Source: Mycolicibacterium iranicum
GTDB taxonomy: Bacteria > Actinomycetota > Actinomycetes > Mycobacteriales > Mycobacteriaceae
NCBI RefSeq assembly: GCF_002101705.1
Contig: NZ_LQPC01000030.1
Coordinates: 248,001-312,000, forward strand
Length of the DNA stretch: 64,000 nucleotides
Direction: 5' to 3'
The notes under the pieces were generated by a model. That model saw only the letters and a list, made by a program, of their open reading frames with translations. It was not told the DNA's origin and made no database searches. How positions within the stretch are numbered: position 1 is the stretch's first letter; each line of letters starts with the position of its first letter. Of the stretch, positions 38,991 to 46,033 are shown piece by piece. Made by a program: the position numbers and the translations under genes.

Positions 38991-39611
38991 CTAGCTTTCG
39001 CCGATGTCACCGATATGGTCGCGCAGCACCACCTGTCCGTCGGCCAGCTGGTACGTCACTCCGACGATCGCGAGCCGGTTCGCGGCCACCGCGTCGGCCA
39101 CCGCGGTCGAACGCTCGAGTAGCTGCTTGCCGGTCTCGGTCACGTGCCGTGCTTCGAACTCGTCAACCCGCGTCAGTCCTTCGCGGCGACCCGCGAGGAT
39201 CGACGGCGTCACGCGCTCCACCACGTCGCGGATGTAGCCACCCGGGACATCGCCGGTGTCGATGGCCGCCAGTGTTGCACCGACGGCGCCGCAGCTGTCG
39301 TGGCCGAGCACGACGATCAGGGGCACGCTGAGAACGTTCACCGCGTACTCGATGGAACCGAGCACGGCGCCGTCGAGCACATGCCCCGCGGTACGGATGA
39401 CGAACATGTCGCCCAGGCCCTGATCGAAGATGATCTCGGCGGCCACTCGGCTGTCGGAACAACCGAACACGATCGCGGTCGGATTCTGGGCCCCGGCGAG
39501 GCTGGCTCGGTGCGCGGCACTCTGGCTAGGGTGCTCGACCTTCCCCGCGACGAAGCGCTCGTTACCCTCCTTGAGTGCTTTCCAGGCTGTCAATGGACTC
39601 GTGTTCGGCAT
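38991..39611 (-). CDS. canB: beta-class carbonic anhydrase
   Basis: Interconverts CO2 and bicarbonate. The 206-residue protein has zinc ligands Cys51, His104 and Cys107 and the Asp53-Arg55 dyad, at the positions of Rv3588c. The ATG at 39611 begins M-P-N-T, like the M. tuberculosis protein; an ATG at 39620 would add three residues. This ATG shares bases with the mutY ATG on the other strand: both are contained in one CATG. Confidence 0.93.
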   Translation of the reverse strand: MPNTSPLTAWKALKEGNERFVAGKVEHPSQSAAHRASLAGAQNPTAIVFGCSDSRVAAEIIFDQGLGDMFVIRTAGHVLDGAVLGSIEYAVNVLSVPLIVVLGHDSCGAVGATLAAIDTGDVPGGYIRDVVERVTPSILAGRREGLTRVDEFEARHVTETGKQLLERSTAVADAVAANRLAIVGVTYQLADGQVVLRDHIGDIGES

Positions 39612-40509
39612 GGCGGTCATTCTGCCCCAGGCGGTCCCGGTGATCGATGCGAGTACGTTGATTGATTGGTATGTGCGCGCTCAGCGCGACCTGCCGTGGC
39701 GAAGACCGGGCGTGTCGGCGTGGCAGATTCTCGTCAGCGAATTCATGCTGCAGCAGACGCCCGTCGCCCGGGTGGAGCCGATCTGGCTGGCGTGGATCGC
39801 CCGCTGGCCCACCCCGTCTGCGACCGCCGACGCCGGAGCCGCCGATGTGTTGAGGGCCTGGGGCAAGCTCGGTTACCCGCGACGCGCCAAACGGCTGCAC
39901 GAGTGTGCCACCGTGATCGCGACCGAGCACGGCGATGTGGTCCCTGACGACGTGGACACCCTGCTGAGCCTGCCCGGCATCGGCACCTACACCGCCCGCG
40001 CCGTCGCCTGCTTCGCCTATGGCAAACGGGTGCCGGTGGTAGACACAAATGTGCGGCGAGTGGTGGCACGCGCGGTCCACGGCCTGCCCGACGCGGGGTC
40101 GCCGTCGACGCGCGACCTCGCCGACGTCGAAGCGTTGCTCCCCGACGACGAGACGGCACCGCAGTTCTCGGTGGCGTTGATGGAGTTGGGTGCGACGGTG
40201 TGCACGGCCCGCAGCCCGCGGTGCGGCGTGTGCCCGCTGGAGCACTGTGGTTGGCGGGCACGGGGGTTCCCGGCGGGAACGGCGCCGGCCAAGCGAGTTC
40301 AGAAGTATGCGGGCACGGATCGTCAGGTCCGCGGCCGGCTCTTGGATGTGTTGCGCGGCAAGGACTCTCCGGTCACGCGCGCCGAACTGGACGTGGCGTG
40401 GACCGTCGACACCGCGCAGCGGGACCGGGCCCTGGACTCGCTTCTCGTCGACGGATTGGTGGAGCAGACCGCCGACGGACGGTTCGCCCTGTGCGGCGAA
40501 GCCGACTGA
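39610..40509 (+). CDS. mutY: A/G-specific adenine glycosylase MutY
   Basis: Removes adenine mispaired with 8-oxoguanine. The 299-residue protein has catalytic Glu44 in S-E-F-M-L-Q-Q-T, a helix-hairpin-helix L-P-G-I-G-T-Y-T-A, Asp145 in V-V-D-T-N-V and a 4Fe-4S cluster motif C-x6-C-x2-C-x4-C. It ends soon after the cluster region, without the C-terminal NUDIX-like domain of E. coli MutY, as in M. tuberculosis. The ATG at 39610 overlaps the canB ATG on the opposite strand, so its transcript must begin inside canB. Confidence 0.93.
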   Translation: MAVILPQAVPVIDASTLIDWYVRAQRDLPWRRPGVSAWQILVSEFMLQQTPVARVEPIWLAWIARWPTPSATADAGAADVLRAWGKLGYPRRAKRLHECATVIATEHGDVVPDDVDTLLSLPGIGTYTARAVACFAYGKRVPVVDTNVRRVVARAVHGLPDAGSPSTRDLADVEALLPDDETAPQFSVALMELGATVCTARSPRCGVCPLEHCGWRARGFPAGTAPAKRVQKYAGTDRQVRGRLLDVLRGKDSPVTRAELDVAWTVDTAQRDRALDSLLVDGLVEQTADGRFALCGEAD

Positions 40510-40512
40510 GGA

Positions 40513-41493
40513 TCAGGCGATGACCGCGACGTCCTGGTCGGCCGCGTTGAAGCGCCGTCGGTAATCCGACGGCGTCACGCCGACGATCCGGCGGAAGTGG
40601 TGGCGCAGCAGGGTCGCGGTTCCGAACCCGGACCGCTCGGCGATCTGGTCTATGTCGAGCGTGGACTCCTCAAGCATGCGGCGCGCGTACAGCACCCGCT
40701 GATCGGTGACCCACTGCATCGGGGTGCGGCCCGTCTCCTCCACGAACCGACGCGCAAAAGTTCGGCCCGACATGTGGGCTCGGCGCGCCAGCGTCGTGAC
40801 GGTGTGCGGCTTGTCGAGGTTGGCCAGGATCCAGTCGAGGTGCGGCGCGAACCGCTCCGAGCACTTCACCGGGATAGGCTGGTCGATGTACTGCCGCTGA
40901 CCACCGTCGCGCTGCGGCGGCACCACCATGCGGCGGGCGATCTTGTTCGTGATCTCGCTGCCCAACTCGCGACGCACCAGATGCAGGCACGCATCGATAC
41001 CCGCGGCGGTGCCCGCGCTGGTGATCAGGTTTCCGTCGTCGACGAACAACACGTTGCGGTCGACCTTGGCCGTCGGGAACATCTCGGCCAGCGCGTCGGC
41101 GTGCATCCAGTGCGTCGTACACGGCCGACCGTCCAACAGGCCCGCCGCACCCGCGACGAAAGCGCCCGAGCAGACGGTCAGGATCGTCGACCCGGCTTCC
41201 GCAGCCCGCCGCACCGCGTCCAGCGCCTCGGGCAGATAGGTGCCCCCCTGGCTTGCGATCGCGGGGATGGCGACCAGGTCGGCGCCGATCAGGTCGTCGA
41301 GCCCGTGGTCGGGCACGATCGTCGCGCCGACCGACGTCCGTAACGGTCGGCCCGGCTCGGGTCCGCACACCTTGAAGTCGAAGTTCGGGACGCCCTCGGC
41401 CGAGCGGTCGATACCGAACACCTCGCAGACGACGCCGAACTCGAAGACCGCGAGGCCGTCGAGAACCAGCACCGACACCGTCTTTATCGCCAT
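40513..41493 (-). CDS. GlxA-type AraC-family regulator with DJ-1/PfpI domain
   Basis: A 326-residue regulator: an N-terminal DJ-1/PfpI domain (residues 1-170, with the nucleophile-type V-C-S-G-A-F cysteine) and a C-terminal AraC pair of helix-turn-helices (A-R-R-A-H-M-S-G-R-T-F-A-R-R and A-E-R-S-G-F-G-T). It is divergent from a small membrane-protein gene, and four copies of a T-x-C-Y-G-C-C-A motif lie between, so it probably regulates that gene and itself. The ligand is unknown. Confidence 0.85.
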   Translation of the reverse strand: MAIKTVSVLVLDGLAVFEFGVVCEVFGIDRSAEGVPNFDFKVCGPEPGRPLRTSVGATIVPDHGLDDLIGADLVAIPAIASQGGTYLPEALDAVRRAAEAGSTILTVCSGAFVAGAAGLLDGRPCTTHWMHADALAEMFPTAKVDRNVLFVDDGNLITSAGTAAGIDACLHLVRRELGSEITNKIARRMVVPPQRDGGQRQYIDQPIPVKCSERFAPHLDWILANLDKPHTVTTLARRAHMSGRTFARRFVEETGRTPMQWVTDQRVLYARRMLEESTLDIDQIAERSGFGTATLLRHHFRRIVGVTPSDYRRRFNAADQDVAVIA

Positions 41494-41568
41494 GGCAGTA
41501 TCTTATCGACGGCTGTCGCTTCTGCCACTGTTGGCGGTAAGTTGTTCAAGCGGAGCATTACTGCCATG
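41491..41568. promoter_or_regulatory. set of inverted TACTGCCA-like repeats between the AraC gene and a small gene
   Basis: TACTGCCATG occurs at 41559-41568 and, as its reverse complement CATGGCAGTA, at 41491-41500. Both include a start codon. Two related copies (CTTCTGCCAC at 41519-41528 and, inverted, TTACCGCCAA at 41531-41540) lie between them. The alternating orientations suit an AraC-type activator/repressor. Confidence 0.6.
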
Positions 41569-41817
41569 AGTACTGCCCTGGCCTTTCTGATCCTGATCGC
41601 ACCGTTCGCCCTAGCCGCGCTGCTGGCTTGGGCAGCCAACCGTTCCGGCTCCCTGCGCCTGCATGCCGACCAGTTCCGGTGGGCCGCACCGATGGCAGGC
41701 CGACTGTTCGAAGACCGCGATTCCTACCGGATCCAGCACGACGTCGACGCCATCCGCACCCGGTTCGAAGAGCACCCCAGCTGGCCCGTCTCAAGCGCGT
41801 CGGGTGAACGTCGATAA
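41566..41817 (+). CDS. small membrane protein
   Basis: An 83-residue protein with one N-terminal hydrophobic segment (residues 3-25) and a charged, helical C-terminal half (R-F-E-E-H-P). No family is recognised. The ATG at 41566 has CGGAG about 10 bases upstream and lies within one of the repeat units; a TTG at 41542 would extend it. It is divergent from the GlxA-type regulator and is its most probable target. The end overlaps the convergent hydrolase gene by 27 bases. Confidence 0.65.
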   Translation: MSTALAFLILIAPFALAALLAWAANRSGSLRLHADQFRWAAPMAGRLFEDRDSYRIQHDVDAIRTRFEEHPSWPVSSASGERR

Positions 41818-42567
41818 GAACGCCTCGACGGCCTCCCGGTATTTCATTGGGGCGTCATCGTGGATGAGATGACCCGCGCCGGGCACGTGCACATACGTCG
41901 CCCGGCTCGCCATCTCGGACATCGCCACCATCTGTCCCTGCGGGGCCACCGACCCCTCCGCCTCCAACAGCAGCGTCGGCACCGACACCGCGCGCCACTG
42001 CTCCCAATAGTCCCGTCGCCCCCATTCCGCCGCGATCTCGATCCACGTCTCGGGATGACCGTGTAACCGCCAACCCGACTCCGTCCGGTCGAACGCCTCA
42101 AGGAAGTACTGCCCCGCTACGGGTCCGAACTCCGCGAAAACCTGCTCCGCGGTATCGAACTCGACGGGCAGCGCGTGCACCCACGGCTCCCACGGGCCCG
42201 TCGTCCTGCCTCGGAAGTCAGGCGCCATGTCCTCGACCACCACGGCCGCGACCAGCTCGGGCCGCTCTGCAGCCAGGCACCAGGAGTGCAGCGCGCCCAT
42301 CGAATGGCCGACCAGCACCGCCGGCTCACCCGAGCTCGCCACCGCCTCCTGCACGGCTGCGCCGAGGTCGGCGACGAACCGCTCCGTCGATATCGGATAC
42401 GGGTCGGGCACGTCCCGGCCGCGGTGCCACGGGGCGTCGTAGGTGAAGGCGCGGCCGTGCTGCGTCAGCCACGGCAGCTGACGCGGCCATGTGCTTCCCC
42501 GGCCCATCAACCCGTGGACGAGCACCAGCGGACGGCCCTCGCCGCCGCGGCACGTCAGCAGATCCAT
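41791..42567 (-). CDS. alpha/beta hydrolase (Rv3591c-type)
   Basis: A 258-residue hydrolase with H-G-L-M-G-R-G oxyanion loop, nucleophile elbow G-H-S-M-G, an aspartate or glutamate after the sixth strand (L-L-L-E-A-E-G) and catalytic His in G-A-G-H. The substrate is unknown; esterase or lactonase activity is typical. The start is the ATG at 42567. It is divergent from mhuD, 39 bases away, an arrangement shared with M. tuberculosis Rv3591c/Rv3592. Confidence 0.85.
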   Translation of the reverse strand: MDLLTCRGGEGRPLVLVHGLMGRGSTWPRQLPWLTQHGRAFTYDAPWHRGRDVPDPYPISTERFVADLGAAVQEAVASSGEPAVLVGHSMGALHSWCLAAERPELVAAVVVEDMAPDFRGRTTGPWEPWVHALPVEFDTAEQVFAEFGPVAGQYFLEAFDRTESGWRLHGHPETWIEIAAEWGRRDYWEQWRAVSVPTLLLEAEGSVAPQGQMVAMSEMASRATYVHVPGAGHLIHDDAPMKYREAVEAFLSTFTRRA

Positions 42568-42606
42568 TGGGTCATCATGCCGACCCCGCGCGGTAGCCTG
42601 AAGCCC

Positions 42607-42936
42607 ATGTCCGCCAAGAACCCTGTGGTGAAGATCAACGCCATCGAGGTACCGCCCGACGCAGGTCCGGAGCTGGAGAAGCGGTTCGCCCACCGCGCGC
42701 ACGCCGTCGACAACCAGCCGGGATTCCTCGGGTTCCAGCTTCTGCGTCCCATCAAAGGCGAGACCCGCTACTTCGTCGTGACCCAGTGGGAATCCGAAGA
42801 CGCTTTCCAGGCGTGGGCGTCCGGGCCTGCCATCGAGGCACACGCCGGTGAGCGCAAGAACCCCGTGTCCACAGGCGCGTCGCTACTCGAGTTCGAGGTC
42901 GTTCTTGACGTCGCAGGGACCGAAGAAGGGGCGTGA
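42607..42936 (+). CDS. mhuD: heme-degrading monooxygenase MhuD
   Basis: Degrades heme to mycobilin and releases iron without CO. The 109-residue ABM-fold protein has the functional residues Asn11, Trp70 and His79, which correspond to Asn7, Trp66 and His75 of the M. tuberculosis enzyme, offset by four extra N-terminal residues. It is expected to work as a dimer. lpqF probably overlaps its 3' end, so the genes may be co-transcribed. Confidence 0.92.
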   Translation: MSAKNPVVKINAIEVPPDAGPELEKRFAHRAHAVDNQPGFLGFQLLRPIKGETRYFVVTQWESEDAFQAWASGPAIEAHAGERKNPVSTGASLLEFEVVLDVAGTEEGA

Positions 42937-44275
42937 CGCGGGCCGGGCCCGGCGCCGAGCGATCACCTGTGCGGTCGCGCTCGTCTCTGTCGCGGCCCTG
43001 GCCTGCGGTTGTGCCGGCCCCCGGCCGGCGCCGGCCGATGCGGCGTACGGCGTGCCGATCCAGATCAACACTCCTCAGGGTCTGCGAGCCAAGCAGACCA
43101 TGGACATGCTCAACAGCGACTGGCCGATCGGCGAGGCCAACGTCCGCACCATGGCGGTCCCCGATCTCGTCGAACACGTCGGAGTGACGCTCGACCGGAT
43201 CTGGTGGGACCGCCCGTTCGCCGTGACCGACGTCGAGGTGGGTGCCGGATACGTCACGATGGACGTGGTCAACTCCTACCGCGTGGCGCAGACCATCCGC
43301 CTGCGTACCGACGAAGCGGGCATGATCGACCGGTTCACCGTCGATCTCGTCAAACCCGAGATCGACGAGTGGAGCGATATCGACGAGCAGCTGACCTCCT
43401 CGGGTGCGCGGTACTCGTACCAGGTGGCCAAGGTCGACAACGGCCGGTGCGAGAAGATCGCGGGATCCAACACCGATGAGTCGCTGCCGTTGGCGTCCAT
43501 CTTCAAGCTGTACGTGCTGCTTGCGGTCGCCGATGCGGTGAAGGCCAACACGCTGGAGTGGTCCGACACGCTGACTATCACCGAAGAAGCCAAGGCCGTC
43601 GGCTCGTCGGGGTTCGACGAGCTCGAGCCCGGGGCGACCGTGACAGTGCGCGACGCCGCGCAGCAGATGATCTCGGCCAGCGACAACATGGCGACCGACC
43701 TGCTGATCAACCGACTCGGACCCGGCGCGATCGAGCGCGCACTGGTCGCGGCCGGGCACCACGATCCCGCGAGCATGACGCCGTTCCCGACGATGCACGA
43801 GCTGTTCTCGGTCGGCTGGGGCACACCCGATCTGCGCGAGCAGTGGAAGACCGGCTCTCCGGCGGTGCGCGCGCAGCTGCTTGCGCAGACGAATACCCGC
43901 CCCTACGAGCCGGATCCGAAACGCACGCACATGCCCGCGTCCGAATACGGCGCCGAGTGGTACGGCAGTGCGGCCGACATCTGCCGGCTACACGCCGCGC
44001 TGCAGCGGGGCGCCGTGGGCGAGGCCGCACCGGTGAAAGACATCCTGTCGTTCCTGCCCGGCATCGACCTCGATCGCGCCGAATGGCCGTACATCGGGGC
44101 GAAGGCGGGCAACTTGCCCGGCGACATGACGTTCAGCTGGTACGCAGTCGACAAGACCGGCCAGCCCTGGGTGGTGAGCCTGCAGTCGAATTGGCCGGAG
44201 TTCCGCAGCCAAACCGCAGCGGCCTGGCTGATGTCGATCGCGCGGCAGACGTTCGACCTGATCCCTAGGGGTTAG
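42905..44275 (+). CDS. lpqF: lipoprotein LpqF, beta-lactamase-like serine hydrolase
   Basis: A 456-residue protein with a signal peptide and lipobox-like A-L-A-C-G-C, then a penicillin-binding/beta-lactamase fold: S-I-F-K (S-x-x-K), S-D-N and K-A-G (in place of K-T-G). An N-terminal ~150-residue domain precedes the fold. The function is unknown; in mycobacteria it has been linked to cell-wall lipoglycan biosynthesis. I infer a TTG start at 42905 because no ATG or GTG gives a signal peptide; that overlaps mhuD by 32 bases. Confidence 0.82.
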   Translation: MTSQGPKKGRDAGRARRRAITCAVALVSVAALACGCAGPRPAPADAAYGVPIQINTPQGLRAKQTMDMLNSDWPIGEANVRTMAVPDLVEHVGVTLDRIWWDRPFAVTDVEVGAGYVTMDVVNSYRVAQTIRLRTDEAGMIDRFTVDLVKPEIDEWSDIDEQLTSSGARYSYQVAKVDNGRCEKIAGSNTDESLPLASIFKLYVLLAVADAVKANTLEWSDTLTITEEAKAVGSSGFDELEPGATVTVRDAAQQMISASDNMATDLLINRLGPGAIERALVAAGHHDPASMTPFPTMHELFSVGWGTPDLREQWKTGSPAVRAQLLAQTNTRPYEPDPKRTHMPASEYGAEWYGSAADICRLHAALQRGAVGEAAPVKDILSFLPGIDLDRAEWPYIGAKAGNLPGDMTFSWYAVDKTGQPWVVSLQSNWPEFRSQTAAAWLMSIARQTFDLIPRG

Positions 44276-44822
44276 ACCGGAGGGTCCACGCGTGGCCGCG
44301 GAAGTGCATCACCGTACGGCCCACCGGCGCAATGTCGATGCGCCAGAACGATTTCGGCGGTGCGTCCAGCGTGACCAGAACGGCCGCGCGTACAACCGCC
44401 GGGTGCGTGACGGCCACGATGCGGGAGTGTTCTGCGCGGCCTGCGGTGAGCGAGTCCATCCACCGGCCGACGCGCGCGACCAATTCGACGACGGACTCAC
44501 CGCCGTGCGGCGCGCGTGTGGGGTCGGTGAGCCAGATCGTCATGTCGGTCGGCGGCACCCGGGCGAGGAAATCTCCGCGCCACCGGCCACAGTCGAGGTC
44601 GGCAAGCCCGGCCTCGATGGCCGGAGTCAGGCCGAGCAGCTCCGCAGTCTGCTGGGTGCGCGACTCCGGGCCGCAGACCGCGTGATCGCCGGCCTCGACG
44701 TCCACTGCCTGGATCTGCCTGCGGCCCAGGTCGTTGACAGGCTCGTCGGTGGGGAATCGTCCGGCTGCCATCGCATCGGTCATGGCGTGCGACACGAAGG
44801 TCAGCCGGACGACCTCACTCAT
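44265..44822 (-). CDS. histidine-phosphatase-fold protein with altered active site
   Basis: A 185-residue protein of the phosphoglycerate-mutase-like fold: E-S-R-T-Q-Q-T-A-E and the later V-T-H-P motif. The N-terminal catalytic R-H-G-x-T reads V-S-H-A-M-T, so the histidine is kept but the phosphate-binding arginine is serine. It lies 6 bases downstream of cbtA in the same direction, a recurrent pairing with cobalt-uptake genes, so a role in cobalamin or cobalt metabolism (e.g. CobC-like) is plausible but not shown. Confidence 0.75.
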   Translation of the reverse strand: MSEVVRLTFVSHAMTDAMAAGRFPTDEPVNDLGRRQIQAVDVEAGDHAVCGPESRTQQTAELLGLTPAIEAGLADLDCGRWRGDFLARVPPTDMTIWLTDPTRAPHGGESVVELVARVGRWMDSLTAGRAEHSRIVAVTHPAVVRAAVLVTLDAPPKSFWRIDIAPVGRTVMHFRGHAWTLRSNP

Positions 44823-44828
44823 TCAGAG

Positions 44829-45629
44829 TCACCGTGCGACGGGCTGCTTTCGTTCGCTGAGCAGGCGCGACACCAGGGCGGCGAACACCACGCCGATGGT
44901 CGCGTAGATCACGACCTGTGTCCCGAACGAGTACAGGCGGAAGTCGTAGAGCAGGTCCGCCGGGAAACCCTCGTAGACGATGACGCCTGCGTCGTCGACC
45001 AACGGGCCGGGGGTCTCGTCGATCGTCGGCAGGACCAGCATCACGACGGCGATCGCGACGACGTAGGCCGCCCCCGCGGCCAGCGTCGCGTTCCAGGCGC
45101 CCAGCTTCGGCGCCCACCGCCTGCCCAGCACGACGGCGCCGACCAGGATGGCCACCGACAGCACCACCATGGCGAGGTACAACAACGTCCGCTGACGGAT
45201 GGTCTCGTCCAGGCTCAGCGCCGGCGGGCTGGCCGGATACTTCAGCGCGGGCACGACGTAGAGGCTCAACAGCATGCCACCCGCAACGTAGAGCGACGTC
45301 AGGCGGGCCGAGATGTTGCCGACCCTGCCGTAGGTCACGGCGAACGCGACGGCGAACAATGCGCCGATGGCCAGACTGAACAGCAGCACGCCGAGCCCCA
45401 TGCCGATGTTCATCTGCACAGCGCGAGTGAACCCTCCGCCGTCCTCGCCGTGGCTGTGGCCTGCGACTCCTGCCGCCGTCTCCATCGCCTCGTGTGCCGC
45501 GGCGATGCCGTCCTCATAGCCGATGGCCAGTTCGATCTGCGGTTCGACGAAGATCCGCGCGAAGATGAAGGCGAGTACGCCTGCGGCGGCGCCGGCCAGC
45601 AGGCCGCGCCCGATGATCTGCTTCTCCAT
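44829..45629 (-). CDS. cbtA: cobalt transporter subunit CbtA
   Basis: Predicted membrane subunit of a cobalt importer feeding cobalamin synthesis. The 266-residue protein has about six membrane segments and a His-rich stretch (G-H-S-H-G-E-D) after the first. It is the second gene after a cobalamin riboswitch. The start is the ATG at 45629. Transport of cobalt is inferred from the family and the riboswitch. Confidence 0.85.
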   Translation of the reverse strand: MEKQIIGRGLLAGAAAGVLAFIFARIFVEPQIELAIGYEDGIAAAHEAMETAAGVAGHSHGEDGGGFTRAVQMNIGMGLGVLLFSLAIGALFAVAFAVTYGRVGNISARLTSLYVAGGMLLSLYVVPALKYPASPPALSLDETIRQRTLLYLAMVVLSVAILVGAVVLGRRWAPKLGAWNATLAAGAAYVVAIAVVMLVLPTIDETPGPLVDDAGVIVYEGFPADLLYDFRLYSFGTQVVIYATIGVVFAALVSRLLSERKQPVAR

Positions 45630-45656
45630 GTTCTGTTGTCCCTGTCTGCCGGTAAC

Positions 45657-45872
45657 TCAGTGGCAGGGGAAGCCGAGAAGGTGTCGGGCGTCGTGTACGA
45701 ACTCGTGAATATAGGTGTTGCTGCCGAAGACCGACGTCGCACCCTGATCCATGCCGATGAAGTAGAGCACCGCGAGCGCGAAGAACGCGGTCAACGAAAG
45801 CCAGAGGGCGGCCTTGGTTCCCGAGAAGTCGATGGCCCCTGCGTGTCTCTTGCTCGCCTCAGGAGAAGTCAT
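45657..45872 (-). CDS. cbtB: cobalt transporter subunit CbtB
   Basis: A 71-residue protein with one membrane segment (residues 22-42) and a metal-binding C-terminus H-E-x-x-H-D-x-R-H ... F-P-C-H, the CbtB signature. The start is the ATG at 45872 with AAAGGAA upstream, the last part of the riboswitch expression platform. It is the first gene of cbtBA. The longer frame reads into the riboswitch and is not coding. Confidence 0.88.
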   Translation of the reverse strand: MTSPEASKRHAGAIDFSGTKAALWLSLTAFFALAVLYFIGMDQGATSVFGSNTYIHEFVHDARHLLGFPCH

Positions 45873-45885
45873 GTGTGGTTCCTTT

Positions 45886-45990
45886 CCGGGATTTCGCGTC
45901 CCGACCAGAGGTGCGACGGACACCGGGTCTGACTCTCACAGTGGCGCGACCGTTCTGGAATCCCACCAGATTCCGAAGCCCGTCGATTAC
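45886..45990 (-). ncRNA. cobalamin riboswitch upstream of cbtBA
   Basis: Read on the - strand, this segment has the cobalamin-element hallmarks in order: G-G-T-G-G-G-A-A/T-T-C-C, C-G-G-T-C-G-C-G-C-C-A-C-T-G-T-G-A, then A-G-T-C-A-G-A. The closing stem is CGACGG (45980-45985) paired with CCGTCG (45914-45919). Next comes a hairpin GGGA...TCCC (about 45886-45898) just before the AAAGG ribosome site of cbtB. So binding of B12 is expected to block translation of cbtBA. Confidence 0.88.
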
Positions 45991-46033
45991 TCGAGCATCT
46001 TAAGCAGCACATGTCACTTTCGGACACCCCGCG

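Noticed and set aside
44292..45932. 546-residue + strand frame
   Set aside because: Antisense to the phosphatase, cbtA and cbtB genes; low-complexity His/Arg/Asp-rich sequence.
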